Source: Pseudomonadota bacterium (GTDB lineage Bacteria > Myxococcota_A > UBA796 > GCA-2862545). From it: 32,599 nt of DNA. The stretch spans positions 1 through 32,599 of the forward strand of contig CANJMY010000035.1 in the NCBI GenBank assembly GCA_947475315.1. The letters are read 5' to 3'. The translations under genes were made by a program, and so were the position numbers. Shown in pieces: positions 15,948-24,626 of this stretch (within the stretch, counting starts at the first letter, position 1; each line of letters begins with the position of its first letter). The notes under the pieces are model-generated. The model was not told the origin of the DNA, did not search any database, and worked only from the letters and a program-made list of their open reading frames with translations.

Positions 15948-15953
15948 TAGAAT
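15948..15953 (+). promoter_or_regulatory. Candidate -10 element of the TPR/PBP operon
   Basis: TAGAAT, preceded by TGGT, in the 100-base divergent gap between the Hsp70-like gene and the TPR gene, 39 bases before the ATG. A TTTCAC sits about 17 bases upstream as a poor -35. It is the best candidate in the gap, but weak. Confidence 0.35.
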
Positions 15954-15992
15954 GAGGGGGGGAGAACGCCACACTCCCCGGAGGAGCGGGCC

Positions 15993-17657
15993 ATGGGCCC
16001 CGATGACACCCACACCGACTCGCCGGACGACGAAGACACAGTTGGTGCCCCAGTGACGCCGGGCGATGGTGACGCGTCGGACGAGGGCTCCGGGCTTCGG
16101 TCAGGCATGGACGCGCTGCGCCGCGTGGCCGAGGCCGCGCTGATCGGCGTGGGCCTCGCGATCGCGGTGTCGGACGACGAAGGGCCGGGCGAGGCGGTCG
16201 CCGAGCCGACGGTGGAGCCCGTCTCCGCGACCATCGAGCCGATCGTGGTGCGCGTGTCGCTCCCCAAGTCCACCCCGGCGCATCGGTGGGGTGTCGAGGC
16301 CGTCGGCCACGTCGCCGCCTTGCTGGAGTCGGGCCTCGCGGATCTGCAGGGCGTGATCGCCGAGGTCGACGGCGTCCCGCGCTCGCCAGGCTTGGTAGGC
16401 ACGCTCCCCGCCAACGGGGCGCCGTGGACGATCGAGCTGTCGGTCGACTTGACCGACGCCTCGGTGGCGATGGAGGCGTTGGTCTGCGACCCCGGGCACG
16501 TGTGCACGCGCCACAGCGCCAAGGGGCCGCGCACCGCGCCCAACGACGCGGTCACCCGCCTGCTCGCGCAGGTGTCGGAGCGCCTGGACCGCGCCAGCCT
16601 CTCCGATCGCGCCGCGGCGGCGCGGCCTGAGACCCATGACGACTACGCCGCGCTCGTCATTGGCCGCGCGTCGGCGACGGCCCTTGGCCTCCGCGAGCCC
16701 ACGCCCGAAGCGCTGCGCGGCGACCACAAGCGCGACCCGATCGCGCGCGCCGTGTTCCTCGATCCGAACTCGTCGCTGGGCTGGTCGCTCGCGGGCCGCA
16801 CGGCGACCGATCCGCAGGCCCGCGTGGCCGCGTTCTCTCGCGCCGCTGAGCTTCGCCCGGACAGCCTGATCCGCCTGACGGATCTGGCGTCTTCCCTGTC
16901 GGACGCGGGCTTCCCGGCGCGCGCGTGGGAGGAGTGGCAGCACGTCGCCGAGCGAGCGCCGGGCGATCTGCGCTTCGTGCTCCCGCGCGCGCACGCCGCG
17001 CTCGCCGTCGGCGACCCTCGCAAGGCCCGCGCGATCCTGGGCGAGCTGCACGGCCGCTACGACGACGTCGGCGTGGTGGTGGAGAGTCAGGTGGCCGTGG
17101 CGGACGCCACGGGCGGCGCGTCGGATGAGCTGCTGGCGCACTGGCAAGAGGTCGACCCGACCAACGCCGAGCCCGTGCGCCGTCGCATTCGCGGCAAGGT
17201 GGACGCGGGCCTTCGCGAGGAGGCGCTCGCGCTCACCACGGAGCTGTCGCACCGCGGCGTGGGCGACGAGTCGCGCGCGCTGACGTTGGCGCTCGCGTCC
17301 GAGCTGGGACGTTGGGACGTGGCGCAAGACGCGGCCGCGTCGCTGGGCCAGGACGACGTCGCGTCACGCCTTCAGGCGGCGACCGGCGGTCAGGACGCGC
17401 TCACCCGCGCGCACCTGCTCGACACCGCGAAGGCGCCTGAGGCTCGCCTCGCGCGGGCGTTCGCCCTGCACGAGGCCGGGCTGGACGACGACGCGCGGGT
17501 CGAGGTCGGCACGCTGCTGCTCAAGGACCCGTGGTGGCCGGAAGCGCTGGATCTGCAGAGCCGCCTGCTCACCGCGAAGGGAGACGCAGCGGGCGCCGCC
17601 GCCGCGCGCGAGAAGCTGCTGCACGCCGACCCGCTGTACTTTGAGGACGGCCGATGA
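15993..17657 (+). CDS. Membrane-anchored TPR-like protein
   Basis: A 554-residue protein. Residues 1-35 are acidic (DDTHTDSPDDEDT). Residues 46-59 (AEAALIGVGLAIAV) form a marginal hydrophobic anchor. After a Pro/Glu-rich linker comes a mixed region (about 85-190) with two cysteines in CDPGHVC. From about 260 onward the sequence is repeated helix pairs of TPR style (AVFLDPNSSLGWSLAG, then AAFSRAAELRPDSLIRL and AWEEWQHVAERAPGDLRFV). It is a scaffold candidate. The ATG has a strong GGAGGAG site upstream. Its stop overlaps the next gene by four bases (ATGA), and that gene overlaps the PBP1A gene, so the three are one operon. The role is inferred from context only; whether the TPRs face the periplasm depends on the weak anchor. 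Confidence 0.75.
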   Translation: MGPDDTHTDSPDDEDTVGAPVTPGDGDASDEGSGLRSGMDALRRVAEAALIGVGLAIAVSDDEGPGEAVAEPTVEPVSATIEPIVVRVSLPKSTPAHRWGVEAVGHVAALLESGLADLQGVIAEVDGVPRSPGLVGTLPANGAPWTIELSVDLTDASVAMEALVCDPGHVCTRHSAKGPRTAPNDAVTRLLAQVSERLDRASLSDRAAAARPETHDDYAALVIGRASATALGLREPTPEALRGDHKRDPIARAVFLDPNSSLGWSLAGRTATDPQARVAAFSRAAELRPDSLIRLTDLASSLSDAGFPARAWEEWQHVAERAPGDLRFVLPRAHAALAVGDPRKARAILGELHGRYDDVGVVVESQVAVADATGGASDELLAHWQEVDPTNAEPVRRRIRGKVDAGLREEALALTTELSHRGVGDESRALTLALASELGRWDVAQDAAASLGQDDVASRLQAATGGQDALTRAHLLDTAKAPEARLARAFALHEAGLDDDARVEVGTLLLKDPWWPEALDLQSRLLTAKGDAAGAAAAREKLLHADPLYFEDGR

Positions 17658-18151
17658 TCGCTGCGGTGCTCTGGCTCGGCCTGGGCCTGGCGGCGGACGA
17701 CACCCTCCTCGCGCCGACGCTCGCGGACTTCGACCGCAGCCTCGCGCGCGCTGAGCGTCTGATCGAGGCGTCGCACGACGAGGGCGTGCGCCTGGGCCTC
17801 GCCCAGTCGGCGTGGATCGACGTGGGCTGCCTCACCGGCCCGTGCGATCCGACCCGCGCGGCCTCGGTCGCGGTGCAGGTCCAAGAGGCGGGACACCACG
17901 ATCGCGAGCTGATCCAGGGCGCGCGCGCGGAGCTGCTGCGGCTGCGTCGGATCTCGGTCGAACAGACCGTCGCCCCGCTGGTCGACTCCACGCGTCGCGC
18001 GCGCATGGCGGCGGCGCAGGCGCGGGCCACCGTCGCCGCGAACACGTGGTCGGTGCGCGTCGCCTGGTACGAGCGCTTCATCGCGCCGTGGGTGGCCGGG
18101 CATTCGGCCGCGGTCGCGGCGGCCTGTGTGCCTCCCAAGGCCGCGCTGTGA
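17654..18151 (+). CDS. Small secreted helical protein of unknown function
   Basis: A 165-residue protein with an N-terminal signal peptide (MIAAVLWLGLGLAA, cleavage near ADD). The mature part is mostly amphipathic helix rich in Ala, Arg and Leu (SLARAERLIEAS, GARAELLRLRRISVEQ). It contains C59 and C64 in DVGCLTGPCDP and C158 near the end. I do not recognise the family. It overlaps the TPR gene by four bases (ATGA) and the PBP1A gene by four (GTGA), so it is made together with them. It is probably a periplasmic partner of one or the other. Confidence 0.65.
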   Translation: MIAAVLWLGLGLAADDTLLAPTLADFDRSLARAERLIEASHDEGVRLGLAQSAWIDVGCLTGPCDPTRAASVAVQVQEAGHHDRELIQGARAELLRLRRISVEQTVAPLVDSTRRARMAAAQARATVAANTWSVRVAWYERFIAPWVAGHSAAVAAACVPPKAAL

Positions 18152-20451
18152 GGTGGACGCTCCTGCTGATCGTCGTGCTGCTGGGCGTCGTCCCTCCGTT
18201 GGAGGAGCGGTACCAGCACATCCTGCTCCCGTTGCTCGACCAGGAGCTGTTGGGCATCGACACCTGGCGTCCGCCCACCGTGGTGAAGGTGCTGGATCAC
18301 GATGGCCGCTCGGTCGACGAGTTCGCGCTCGTGCGGCGCGACTGGGTGGACCTCGACGACCTGCCGCCGCTCGTCTGGCAGGCGCTGGTGTCGGCGGAAG
18401 ACCGTCGGTACTTCCTGCATCGAGGGGTGGACTTCCAGGGCATCGCGCGCGCCATGTTGGTCAACCTGCAAGCGGGCGAGCTTCGGCAGGGCGGCTCCAC
18501 GCTCACGCAGCAGCTGGTGAAGAACATCGTCGTCGGGTCTGAGCGCAGCCTGGAGCGCAAGATCCACGAGGCGGCGCTCGCGTGGCGGCTGGAGCAGAAG
18601 CTCGACAAGCGGCGCATCCTCGAGCTGTACCTGAACTTCGTGTACCTGGGCTCGGGCAACTACGGCGTCGAGGCCGCCGCCCAGGACTACTTCGGCAAGC
18701 ACGCCCGCGACCTGGACGCGGGTGAGGCGGCGATGCTCGCGGGGCTGGTGCCTGCGCCCACGGCCTACTCACCGCGGCGCAGCCCTGAGATCGCCCGCGA
18801 GCGCCGTCGCATCGTGCTCGACGCGATGGTGGAGATGGGCTTCGTCGACGTGCTCGACGCGCAGATCGCCAAGCGCGACCCGGTGGATCCGCCGCGGCGC
18901 GGTGAGGATGGCGGGACCGGCTCGGCGTACTTCACCCAGGTGCGTCGTGAGGTGCGGCGCCTGCTGGGGGACCGCATCCCGTTCGAGCAGGGGCTCCGGG
19001 TGTTCACGCCCTACGACCCGCACGTCCAGGAGACGGCCGAAGCCGCCATCCGCGACGCCGCGATGGCGGTGGAGAAGCGCCAGGGCAACCACGGCGCGCG
19101 GCGCACCCTGGCTGCGGACGAGGTCGACGCGTTCCTCAACCCCGACGACCCGGTCGCGGCGCCGCGCGCGGTGGGCGACTGCCTTGACGTCGTGTTCCTG
19201 GGCGAACGCACGGTTGGCGTCGGCGCGAGCCGTTGGCGCTTCGACGACGCGTCGTGGGCCCGTCGCATCTGGAACCCCGACCCGGAGGCGCCTGCGCGAA
19301 CGCTTCAGCAGGTCGCGCGACGGGGTGACGTGTACGCGGTGTGCGTCGGCCCCAAGGCCACGGTCGCGCTCCAGGAGACGCCCTGGGTGGAGGGCGCGGC
19401 CGCGGTCGTCGAGAACGCGACCGGTCGCGTCGTGGCGCTCGTCGGCGGGCGCGACATGCCGATCGAGGGCTTCAACCGGGCGACGCAGGCGCTCCGGCAG
19501 GCGGGCAGCAGCTTCAAGCCCTACGTCTACGCCACCGCGATCGAGCAGCGACACACGGAGATCGACACCGTGTACGACGGCCCAATCTCGCTCGCCGCGG
19601 GCGGCGGCCACACCTGGAGCCCGGAGAACTACGACGGTTCTTACCACGGCAACCTGCCGCTTCGAACCGCGTTTGCGTTGAGCCTCAACACCGTCGCGGT
19701 GCGCCTCGCGCTGGAGACCGGCGTGCCGTCCATCGCCGCGACCGCGCACGCCGCGGGCATCCACTCGGTCCTGCGTGAGGACCTCACGCTCGCGCTGGGG
19801 TCGAGCGAGGTCGCGGTGCTCGACCAGGCGATGGGGATCTCGACCTTCCTCCGGATGGGCCGCGCCGCGACGCCCATCTACCTGGATCGCCTGGTCGACG
19901 TGCGCGGCATCGAGGTGGGCCAGGCCGGTCAGCCGGTTCGCATCGCCGACACGGACGTCCTGCTCCCGGGCGGCCTCGGGGCCGCGGCCGTCTCACCCGC
20001 CACCGCCTGGCAGATGCTCGACCTGATGCGCGGCGTGGTGGAGGAGGGGACCGCCCGCTCCGCCTACGTGAAGGGCGAGATCCGCGGCGGCAAGACCGGG
20101 ACCACCAGCGGCTTCGTCGACGCGTGGTTCGTCGGCTGGGTGCCCGCGTACACGGTGGTCGTGTGGATCGGCCAGGACGACCGCCGCGCGCTCGGAATGG
20201 GTGAGACGGGCGGCAAGGCCGCGCTCCCCGCCTGGAAGTCGATCGTCGCCTCGCTCCCCAAGCGTGAGGACATCACGCTCACGCCCCCGCCCGACACGGT
20301 CTTGCTCCCGTGGAACGACAAGTGGGTGGGCCTGCAGGCAGACCGGGTCCCGCAGGCGCTGCTGCCCTGGAAGACCCCTGGCGAAGAGCCGCTCCCCGAC
20401 TTTCCCTCGACTCGGCCGGCACCGTGTCCGGCCGCGGAGGTCAGGCCGTGA
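18148..20451 (+). CDS. Class A penicillin-binding protein (PBP1A-type)
   Basis: A 767-residue bifunctional peptidoglycan synthase with one N-terminal membrane helix (about 3-15). The glycosyltransferase (GT51) domain shows AEDRRYFLHRGVDFQGIARA with the catalytic Glu at 84 and GGSTLTQQLVKN at 115-126. The transpeptidase domain has S454-S-F-K457 (AGSSFKP), S512-L-N514 and K649-T-G651 (KTGTTSG), all present and in order. Between the domains lies an OB-like insert (about 290-400). Length is typical. The GTG start overlaps the preceding stop (GTGA); the first residues MRWTLLLIVVLL fit a membrane anchor. The 3' end overlaps the convergent alcohol dehydrogenase by 11 bases. Function is secure; assignment as ponA or mrcA ortholog is not. 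Confidence 0.95.
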   Translation: MRWTLLLIVVLLGVVPPLEERYQHILLPLLDQELLGIDTWRPPTVVKVLDHDGRSVDEFALVRRDWVDLDDLPPLVWQALVSAEDRRYFLHRGVDFQGIARAMLVNLQAGELRQGGSTLTQQLVKNIVVGSERSLERKIHEAALAWRLEQKLDKRRILELYLNFVYLGSGNYGVEAAAQDYFGKHARDLDAGEAAMLAGLVPAPTAYSPRRSPEIARERRRIVLDAMVEMGFVDVLDAQIAKRDPVDPPRRGEDGGTGSAYFTQVRREVRRLLGDRIPFEQGLRVFTPYDPHVQETAEAAIRDAAMAVEKRQGNHGARRTLAADEVDAFLNPDDPVAAPRAVGDCLDVVFLGERTVGVGASRWRFDDASWARRIWNPDPEAPARTLQQVARRGDVYAVCVGPKATVALQETPWVEGAAAVVENATGRVVALVGGRDMPIEGFNRATQALRQAGSSFKPYVYATAIEQRHTEIDTVYDGPISLAAGGGHTWSPENYDGSYHGNLPLRTAFALSLNTVAVRLALETGVPSIAATAHAAGIHSVLREDLTLALGSSEVAVLDQAMGISTFLRMGRAATPIYLDRLVDVRGIEVGQAGQPVRIADTDVLLPGGLGAAAVSPATAWQMLDLMRGVVEEGTARSAYVKGEIRGGKTGTTSGFVDAWFVGWVPAYTVVVWIGQDDRRALGMGETGGKAALPAWKSIVASLPKREDITLTPPPDTVLLPWNDKWVGLQADRVPQALLPWKTPGEEPLPDFPSTRPAPCPAAEVRP

Positions 20452-21607
20452 GGTTGCCCGTGAGGCAGCGGCGGTAGAGGCTCTCGAAGGCCGCGGCGTC
20501 CATCGGCAGCGGATTGGAGCCCGTGGACGGGTCGTCCACCGAGGCCGCGGCGAACGAGGCGACGTGCGCCTCGGTGACGCCGACCGCGTCGAGCGTGTGC
20601 GGAGTGTGGGTGGCCGCGCGCAGCTCCAGCACCCAGGCCAGGAACGCCTCGAACGTGGGCTCCAGGCCCATGGAGCGCGCGAGCACGACGATGCGGGGCT
20701 CGATGGCCGACCGGTTGTGCACCAGCACGTACGGCATGACGATCGCGTTCAGCAGGCCGTGGTGGGCGTGCAGCTGCGCGCCGACGACGTGGGCGATGCT
20801 GTGCATGGCGCCCAGGCCCTTCTGGAACGCCGTGGCGCCCATGAGCGAGGCGGCCATCATCTTGCTGCGCGCGTCGATGTCCGTGCCGTCCATGTAGGCG
20901 GCAAGCAGCGACTCCTGGATCAGGATGATGCCCTGCTGTGCGATGCCGTCCGCCTGCGGGTGGAAGCCCGGAGCGCACCACGCCTCCAGGTTGTGCGACA
21001 GCGCGTCGATGCCGGTGGCGGCCGTCAGGAAGGCCGGCAGGCCCACCGTGAGCGCGGGGTCACAGATGACGCGGGCCGGGAGCATCTTGGGGTGGAAGAT
21101 GATCTTCTTGACCGAGACGTCCTCGTCGAGGATGACCGACGCGCGGCCGACCTCAGAGCCGGTGCCCGACGTGGTGGGGACGGCGACGACCGGCACCATG
21201 CCGTTCGGGTCGATGCGCGTCCACCAGTCGGCGCGGTCCTCGAAGTCCCACAGGGGACGGGTCTGACCGGCCATCAGGGCGATCGCCTTGGCTGCGTCCA
21301 GCGCGGAGCCGCCGCCGAACGCGATGACGCCGTCGTGCTTGCCTTCACGGAGCACCGTGAGGCCGTTGTTCACATCCGCGCCCGTGGGGTTGGGGTGCAC
21401 GTCGGAGAACACGGCGGCGGGCAGGCCGGCCGCGGCGAGCAGCGCGACCGTGTCGGCCACGATCGGCAGGTTGGCGAGGCCGCGGTCCGTGACCAGCAGC
21501 GGGCGGGTCATGCCGAGGTCGCGGCAGTGCTGCGGCAGCTCGGAGATCCGACCGGCGCCGAAGCGGACGGTCGTCGGGTAATTCCAGTTTCCGACGAGGT
21601 TGCTCAT
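20441..21607 (-). CDS. Iron-type alcohol dehydrogenase
   Basis: A 388-residue group III (Fe-type) alcohol dehydrogenase. Nucleotide-binding motif: GGGSALDAAKAI (98-109). PTTSGTGSEV is at 144-153. Metal ligands are expected at D201, H205, H273 and H283, in GIDALSHNLEA and in the SIAH...HHG region, all present. Such enzymes reduce aldehydes or oxidise alcohols with NAD(P)H; substrate cannot be read off, but 1,3-propanediol, lactaldehyde, ethanol and 4-hydroxybutyrate types share this fold. The ATG overlaps the stop of the aldehyde dehydrogenase by four bases (ATGA), so the two are co-translated and probably act on the same aldehyde. It overlaps the PBP1A end by 11 bases. Confidence 0.9.
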   Translation of the reverse strand: MSNLVGNWNYPTTVRFGAGRISELPQHCRDLGMTRPLLVTDRGLANLPIVADTVALLAAAGLPAAVFSDVHPNPTGADVNNGLTVLREGKHDGVIAFGGGSALDAAKAIALMAGQTRPLWDFEDRADWWTRIDPNGMVPVVAVPTTSGTGSEVGRASVILDEDVSVKKIIFHPKMLPARVICDPALTVGLPAFLTAATGIDALSHNLEAWCAPGFHPQADGIAQQGIILIQESLLAAYMDGTDIDARSKMMAASLMGATAFQKGLGAMHSIAHVVGAQLHAHHGLLNAIVMPYVLVHNRSAIEPRIVVLARSMGLEPTFEAFLAWVLELRAATHTPHTLDAVGVTEAHVASFAAASVDDPSTGSNPLPMDAAAFESLYRRCLTGNLTA

Positions 21608-23007
21608 TTGGTCTCCGGGGGCAGGCGGAAGTGGAAGGACTTGGGACGGGTGAGGCTCTCGTAGCCGACGGACGACAGGGTGCAGCCGCGGCCCGAGTCC
21701 TTGACGCCGACCCACGCGAGCTCGGGGTCGAGGTAGTCGCAGCGGTTGAGGAACACGGTGCCCGTCTCCAGGCGGTCGCCCAGCGCCGACGCGGCCTCGA
21801 CGTCGCGCGAGTAGATCGCGGCGGTCAGGCCGTAGCGGCTGTCGTTCATCAGGCGGAGCGCCTCGTCGTCACCCGACACCGGCATGATGCCGACGACTGG
21901 GCCAAACGTCTCCTCCTGCATGACCGTCATCGTGTGATCCACGCCGATCAGCACCTGCGGCGCCAGGTAGGGCAGGCCGCGGCGGCCGGCCTCCGGGAAC
22001 AGCTTGGGGTCGATGAGCGCGCGGGCGCCGCGGGCGATCGCGTCATCCACCTGCGCCTGGATGCCCGCGGCGTTGCGCGCGCGAACCACGGGGCCCAAGG
22101 TGGTGTCCTGCTTGGTCGGGTCGTCGAGCGTGTACTTCTCGACCATGGCGACCGCGCCCTCGACGAAGCGATCGTACAGGTCGCGGTGCACGTAGATGCG
22201 CTCGATGCCGCAGCACGACTGGCCCGAGTTGAAGAACGCGCCATCGACCAGGCCGTCGATGGCGGCGTCCAGGTCCGCGTCGGCGCGGACGTAGCCCGGG
22301 TCCTTGCCGCCGAGCTCCAGGCCCACGGCCTTGAAGCGGCCGGCGGCGGCCTGATGGACGGCGCGGCCGCCCTCGACCGAGCCGGTGAACGCGACGTAGG
22401 CGACGCGGCTGTCGGCGACGACGCCCGCGGTCGACTCGTGGCTCATGTGGATGTGCTGGAACACACCCTCGGGGATGCCCGCGGCCAGGGCGGCCTCAGA
22501 CAGGCGCTCGGCGACGAGCGGCGTCTGGTCCGAGTGCTTGAGGAGCACCGTGTTGCCGGCCATCAGCGCGGGCACGATCGCGTTGACCGCCGTGAGCCAC
22601 GGGTAGTTCCAAGGCGCCAGCACCACCACCACACCCACCGGCTCACGGCGGATGGAGCGGAGGAAGCCGTCCTTGGCGGGCGGCACGATCGGCGCGAGCG
22701 CGGACGTGGCGAGGCGAATCATGGTGTGGCCGCGATCGGCGAAGCCGTTGATCTCGCCGGCGCTGTAGCGGATGGGGCGGCCCATCTGCTGGGTCAGCTC
22801 CGCGGCGAGCACGTCCTTCTGCGCGGTGACCGCGTTCACCCACGCGGTGCACAGCGCAGCGCGCTGCTCCAGCGGGACGCGACGCCAGGACTCGTAGGCC
22901 TTGGACGCCACGTGCAGGGCACGGTCCACGGCGGCAGGGGTGGCGAGCGGGCGCTCGACGAACACGGCGCCATCGATGGGCGACACCGTGCGCTGGATCT
23001 GGACCAT
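21604..23007 (-). CDS. NAD(P)-dependent aldehyde dehydrogenase
   Basis: A 467-residue aldehyde dehydrogenase. Active-site features: APWNYP (N134), the general base in LELGGKDPG (E231), the nucleophile in NSGQSCCGIE (C265, directly followed by C266), and the EETFGPVVGIM motif. The length is near the short end for the family. Succinic semialdehyde and related aldehyde dehydrogenases share these features, but specificity is not determinable. The ATG at 23007 follows GGAGG with four bases of spacing. It is the first gene of a two-gene operon with the Fe-type alcohol dehydrogenase. A GGGTTAAC motif sits 22 bases upstream of the start. Confidence 0.92.
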   Translation of the reverse strand: MVQIQRTVSPIDGAVFVERPLATPAAVDRALHVASKAYESWRRVPLEQRAALCTAWVNAVTAQKDVLAAELTQQMGRPIRYSAGEINGFADRGHTMIRLATSALAPIVPPAKDGFLRSIRREPVGVVVVLAPWNYPWLTAVNAIVPALMAGNTVLLKHSDQTPLVAERLSEAALAAGIPEGVFQHIHMSHESTAGVVADSRVAYVAFTGSVEGGRAVHQAAAGRFKAVGLELGGKDPGYVRADADLDAAIDGLVDGAFFNSGQSCCGIERIYVHRDLYDRFVEGAVAMVEKYTLDDPTKQDTTLGPVVRARNAAGIQAQVDDAIARGARALIDPKLFPEAGRRGLPYLAPQVLIGVDHTMTVMQEETFGPVVGIMPVSGDDEALRLMNDSRYGLTAAIYSRDVEAASALGDRLETGTVFLNRCDYLDPELAWVGVKDSGRGCTLSSVGYESLTRPKSFHFRLPPETK

Positions 23008-23029
23008 GGGGCCTCCGCGCGGGGCGCGC

Positions 23030-23041
23030 TCGTTAACCCGG
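23030..23041 (-). promoter_or_regulatory. GGGTTAAC motif upstream of the aldehyde dehydrogenase
   Basis: On the minus strand the 12-mer CCGGGTTAACGA, 22 bases before the ATG. The identical 12-mer occurs before the sulfatase-like gene, and a close variant lies 22 bases before thrC. It may be a -10 element; no -35 hexamer is visible. Confidence 0.35.
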
Positions 23042-23061
23042 CGCGGTCCCGAGGGGAGCGC

Positions 23062-24525
23062 TCAGTCGTCGGAGTCTGTCGAGCTGTTCGAAGGGTCGGC
23101 CGCGGGGTCGGTTGAGGGCGCGCCGTCTTGGTACCCAAGGGTCGCGAGCTCGGCCCTCACGCGCTCGTCGGTCGTGGGCTGGCTGGGCAGCGGCTTGGCG
23201 GAGAGCCGCCACGCGGTGAGCTCGCGATGCAGGCCGTCGGCGACATCCGGGTGCTGCGCGGCGACGTCGTTGGACTCGCCGGGGTCGACGTCGAGGGCGT
23301 AGAGCGCGCTCACCTTGGCGCGAGGCGTCTGGATGAAGGCCCAGGTGTCGGTCCGGTTGAGCTTCTGCGTGGCGTCGTTGAACCACGGCTGGCCGTCCGG
23401 GATGTGCGGCTTGGAGCCCTCCGCGAACACGTTTGGCCGCCCCGCGGGGATCAGGTCCCCACGCACCTGACCGAGCCACGAACGGCCCTCGACCGCGGGC
23501 CCCGAGACGCCGACCAGCTCCAGGACGGACGGGAAGAGGTCGACCGAGCTCACCAGCCCGGACGCCACCGCGCCGCCGTGCCAACCACCCGGGAGCCTCA
23601 CGATCAACGGGACGTGCACGGTGTCGTCGTAGACGGTCTCGCCGTGGTCCCAAAGCTCCTCGTGGGCGTCGAACGCCTCGCCGTGGTCGGACGTGAGGAT
23701 CACGATCGCGTCGTCGAGCACGCCGCGCGTCCGAAGGCCGTCGAGCAGCCGGCCGACCTGCGCGTCCACCCAGCTCACGCCTCCCTGGTAGAGCGCCACG
23801 AGGCTGTCCTCGTGCGCTTTGGCCGCGGGGTCGTGGTTGCGGATCATCATGCGCGTGCGCTGGATGTGGTTGCTGCTCCCCGCGTCCTCGTCGGGCACGG
23901 TCGGGTGGTACAACGACCGGTACGGCTCGGGCGGACGGTAGGGCGCGTGCACGTCGTAGTAGTGCACGAACAGGAACATCGGCGCCGCGGCGTCGCGGGT
24001 GTCCAGCCAGCCGAGCACCGCGTCCGTCACGGCGTCCGCAGGGCGCATCGTCTGTTCCACGTGATCTTGGCGGCGCATCAACGTGAACCGCTCGTCGACC
24101 TTGGTGAACCCCTGCGTGAAGCCAGACGGGCTGCCCAGCGGCATGGCGCCCAGGAAGGCCGCCGTGTCGAAGCCCGCGTCCCGCAGGACCTCCGCGAGCA
24201 TGACGTTGTCGGGGTTCACGAGGTGGTCGTTCTGCGGCACTCCGTGGGTGTGCGGCGCGTTGCCGGTGAACATCGACGTGTGACCCGCGAGCGTGGACGG
24301 CACCGCGGCGATGTCCCACGCGAATCGCACCGACTCCGCGGCGAGCGCGTCGATCGCAGGCGTCTTCACCACCGCGTTTCCATAGGCGCCGACCTGATCC
24401 GCGCGCAGCGTGTCGATGGAGATCACGATCACATGGCGCGGCGTGGGCGGGGTGTGCGCCCACACCCACGCGCCCGCGAGGGCGGCGACGAGGAGTCCCC
24501 CGGCGATGGTTCGACGGTACCGCAT
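23062..24525 (-). CDS. Membrane-anchored sulfatase-fold enzyme with Thr at the nucleophile position
   Basis: A 487-residue protein of the alkaline phosphatase/sulfatase superfamily. An N-terminal hydrophobic segment (TIAGGLLVAALAGAWVWA, 6-23) anchors or exports it. Metal-site motifs are HVIVISIDTLRAD (Asp 38) and ILTSDHGEAFDAHEE. The nucleophile segment reads STLAGHTSMFTG (T78, H82), aligning with the T-x-x-x-H version (TLPSHASLLTG type), not with the C-x-P-S-R motif that becomes formylglycine. There is no cysteine there. It is therefore probably not a classical sulfatase; a phosphohydrolase, phosphodiesterase or phosphoglycol transferase activity is as likely. The C-terminal tail is Ser/Asp-rich. 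The ATG at 24525 has no Shine-Dalgarno. Confidence 0.82.
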   Translation of the reverse strand: MRYRRTIAGGLLVAALAGAWVWAHTPPTPRHVIVISIDTLRADQVGAYGNAVVKTPAIDALAAESVRFAWDIAAVPSTLAGHTSMFTGNAPHTHGVPQNDHLVNPDNVMLAEVLRDAGFDTAAFLGAMPLGSPSGFTQGFTKVDERFTLMRRQDHVEQTMRPADAVTDAVLGWLDTRDAAAPMFLFVHYYDVHAPYRPPEPYRSLYHPTVPDEDAGSSNHIQRTRMMIRNHDPAAKAHEDSLVALYQGGVSWVDAQVGRLLDGLRTRGVLDDAIVILTSDHGEAFDAHEELWDHGETVYDDTVHVPLIVRLPGGWHGGAVASGLVSSVDLFPSVLELVGVSGPAVEGRSWLGQVRGDLIPAGRPNVFAEGSKPHIPDGQPWFNDATQKLNRTDTWAFIQTPRAKVSALYALDVDPGESNDVAAQHPDVADGLHRELTAWRLSAKPLPSQPTTDERVRAELATLGYQDGAPSTDPAADPSNSSTDSDD

Positions 24526-24532
24526 GGGGCGG

Positions 24533-24544
24533 TCGTTAACCCGG
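24533..24544 (-). promoter_or_regulatory. GGGTTAAC motif just upstream of the sulfatase-like gene
   Basis: The minus-strand 12-mer CCGGGTTAACGA ends only seven bases before the ATG. If it is a -10 element, transcription would start at about the ATG, giving a leaderless mRNA. This agrees with the missing Shine-Dalgarno. Confidence 0.35.
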
Positions 24545-24626
24545 TCCACCGTGCGTCGATGCGCCGCGCCCGTCGGCCCCGGCCCCGCGTACTGCGCCGC
24601 GCTAGGGGGCTGACCTGGAGGTGCCC

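Noticed and set aside
23062..24525. Classical formylglycine sulfatase
   Set aside because: There is no C/S-x-P-S-R motif; the site is of the T-x-x-x-H type.
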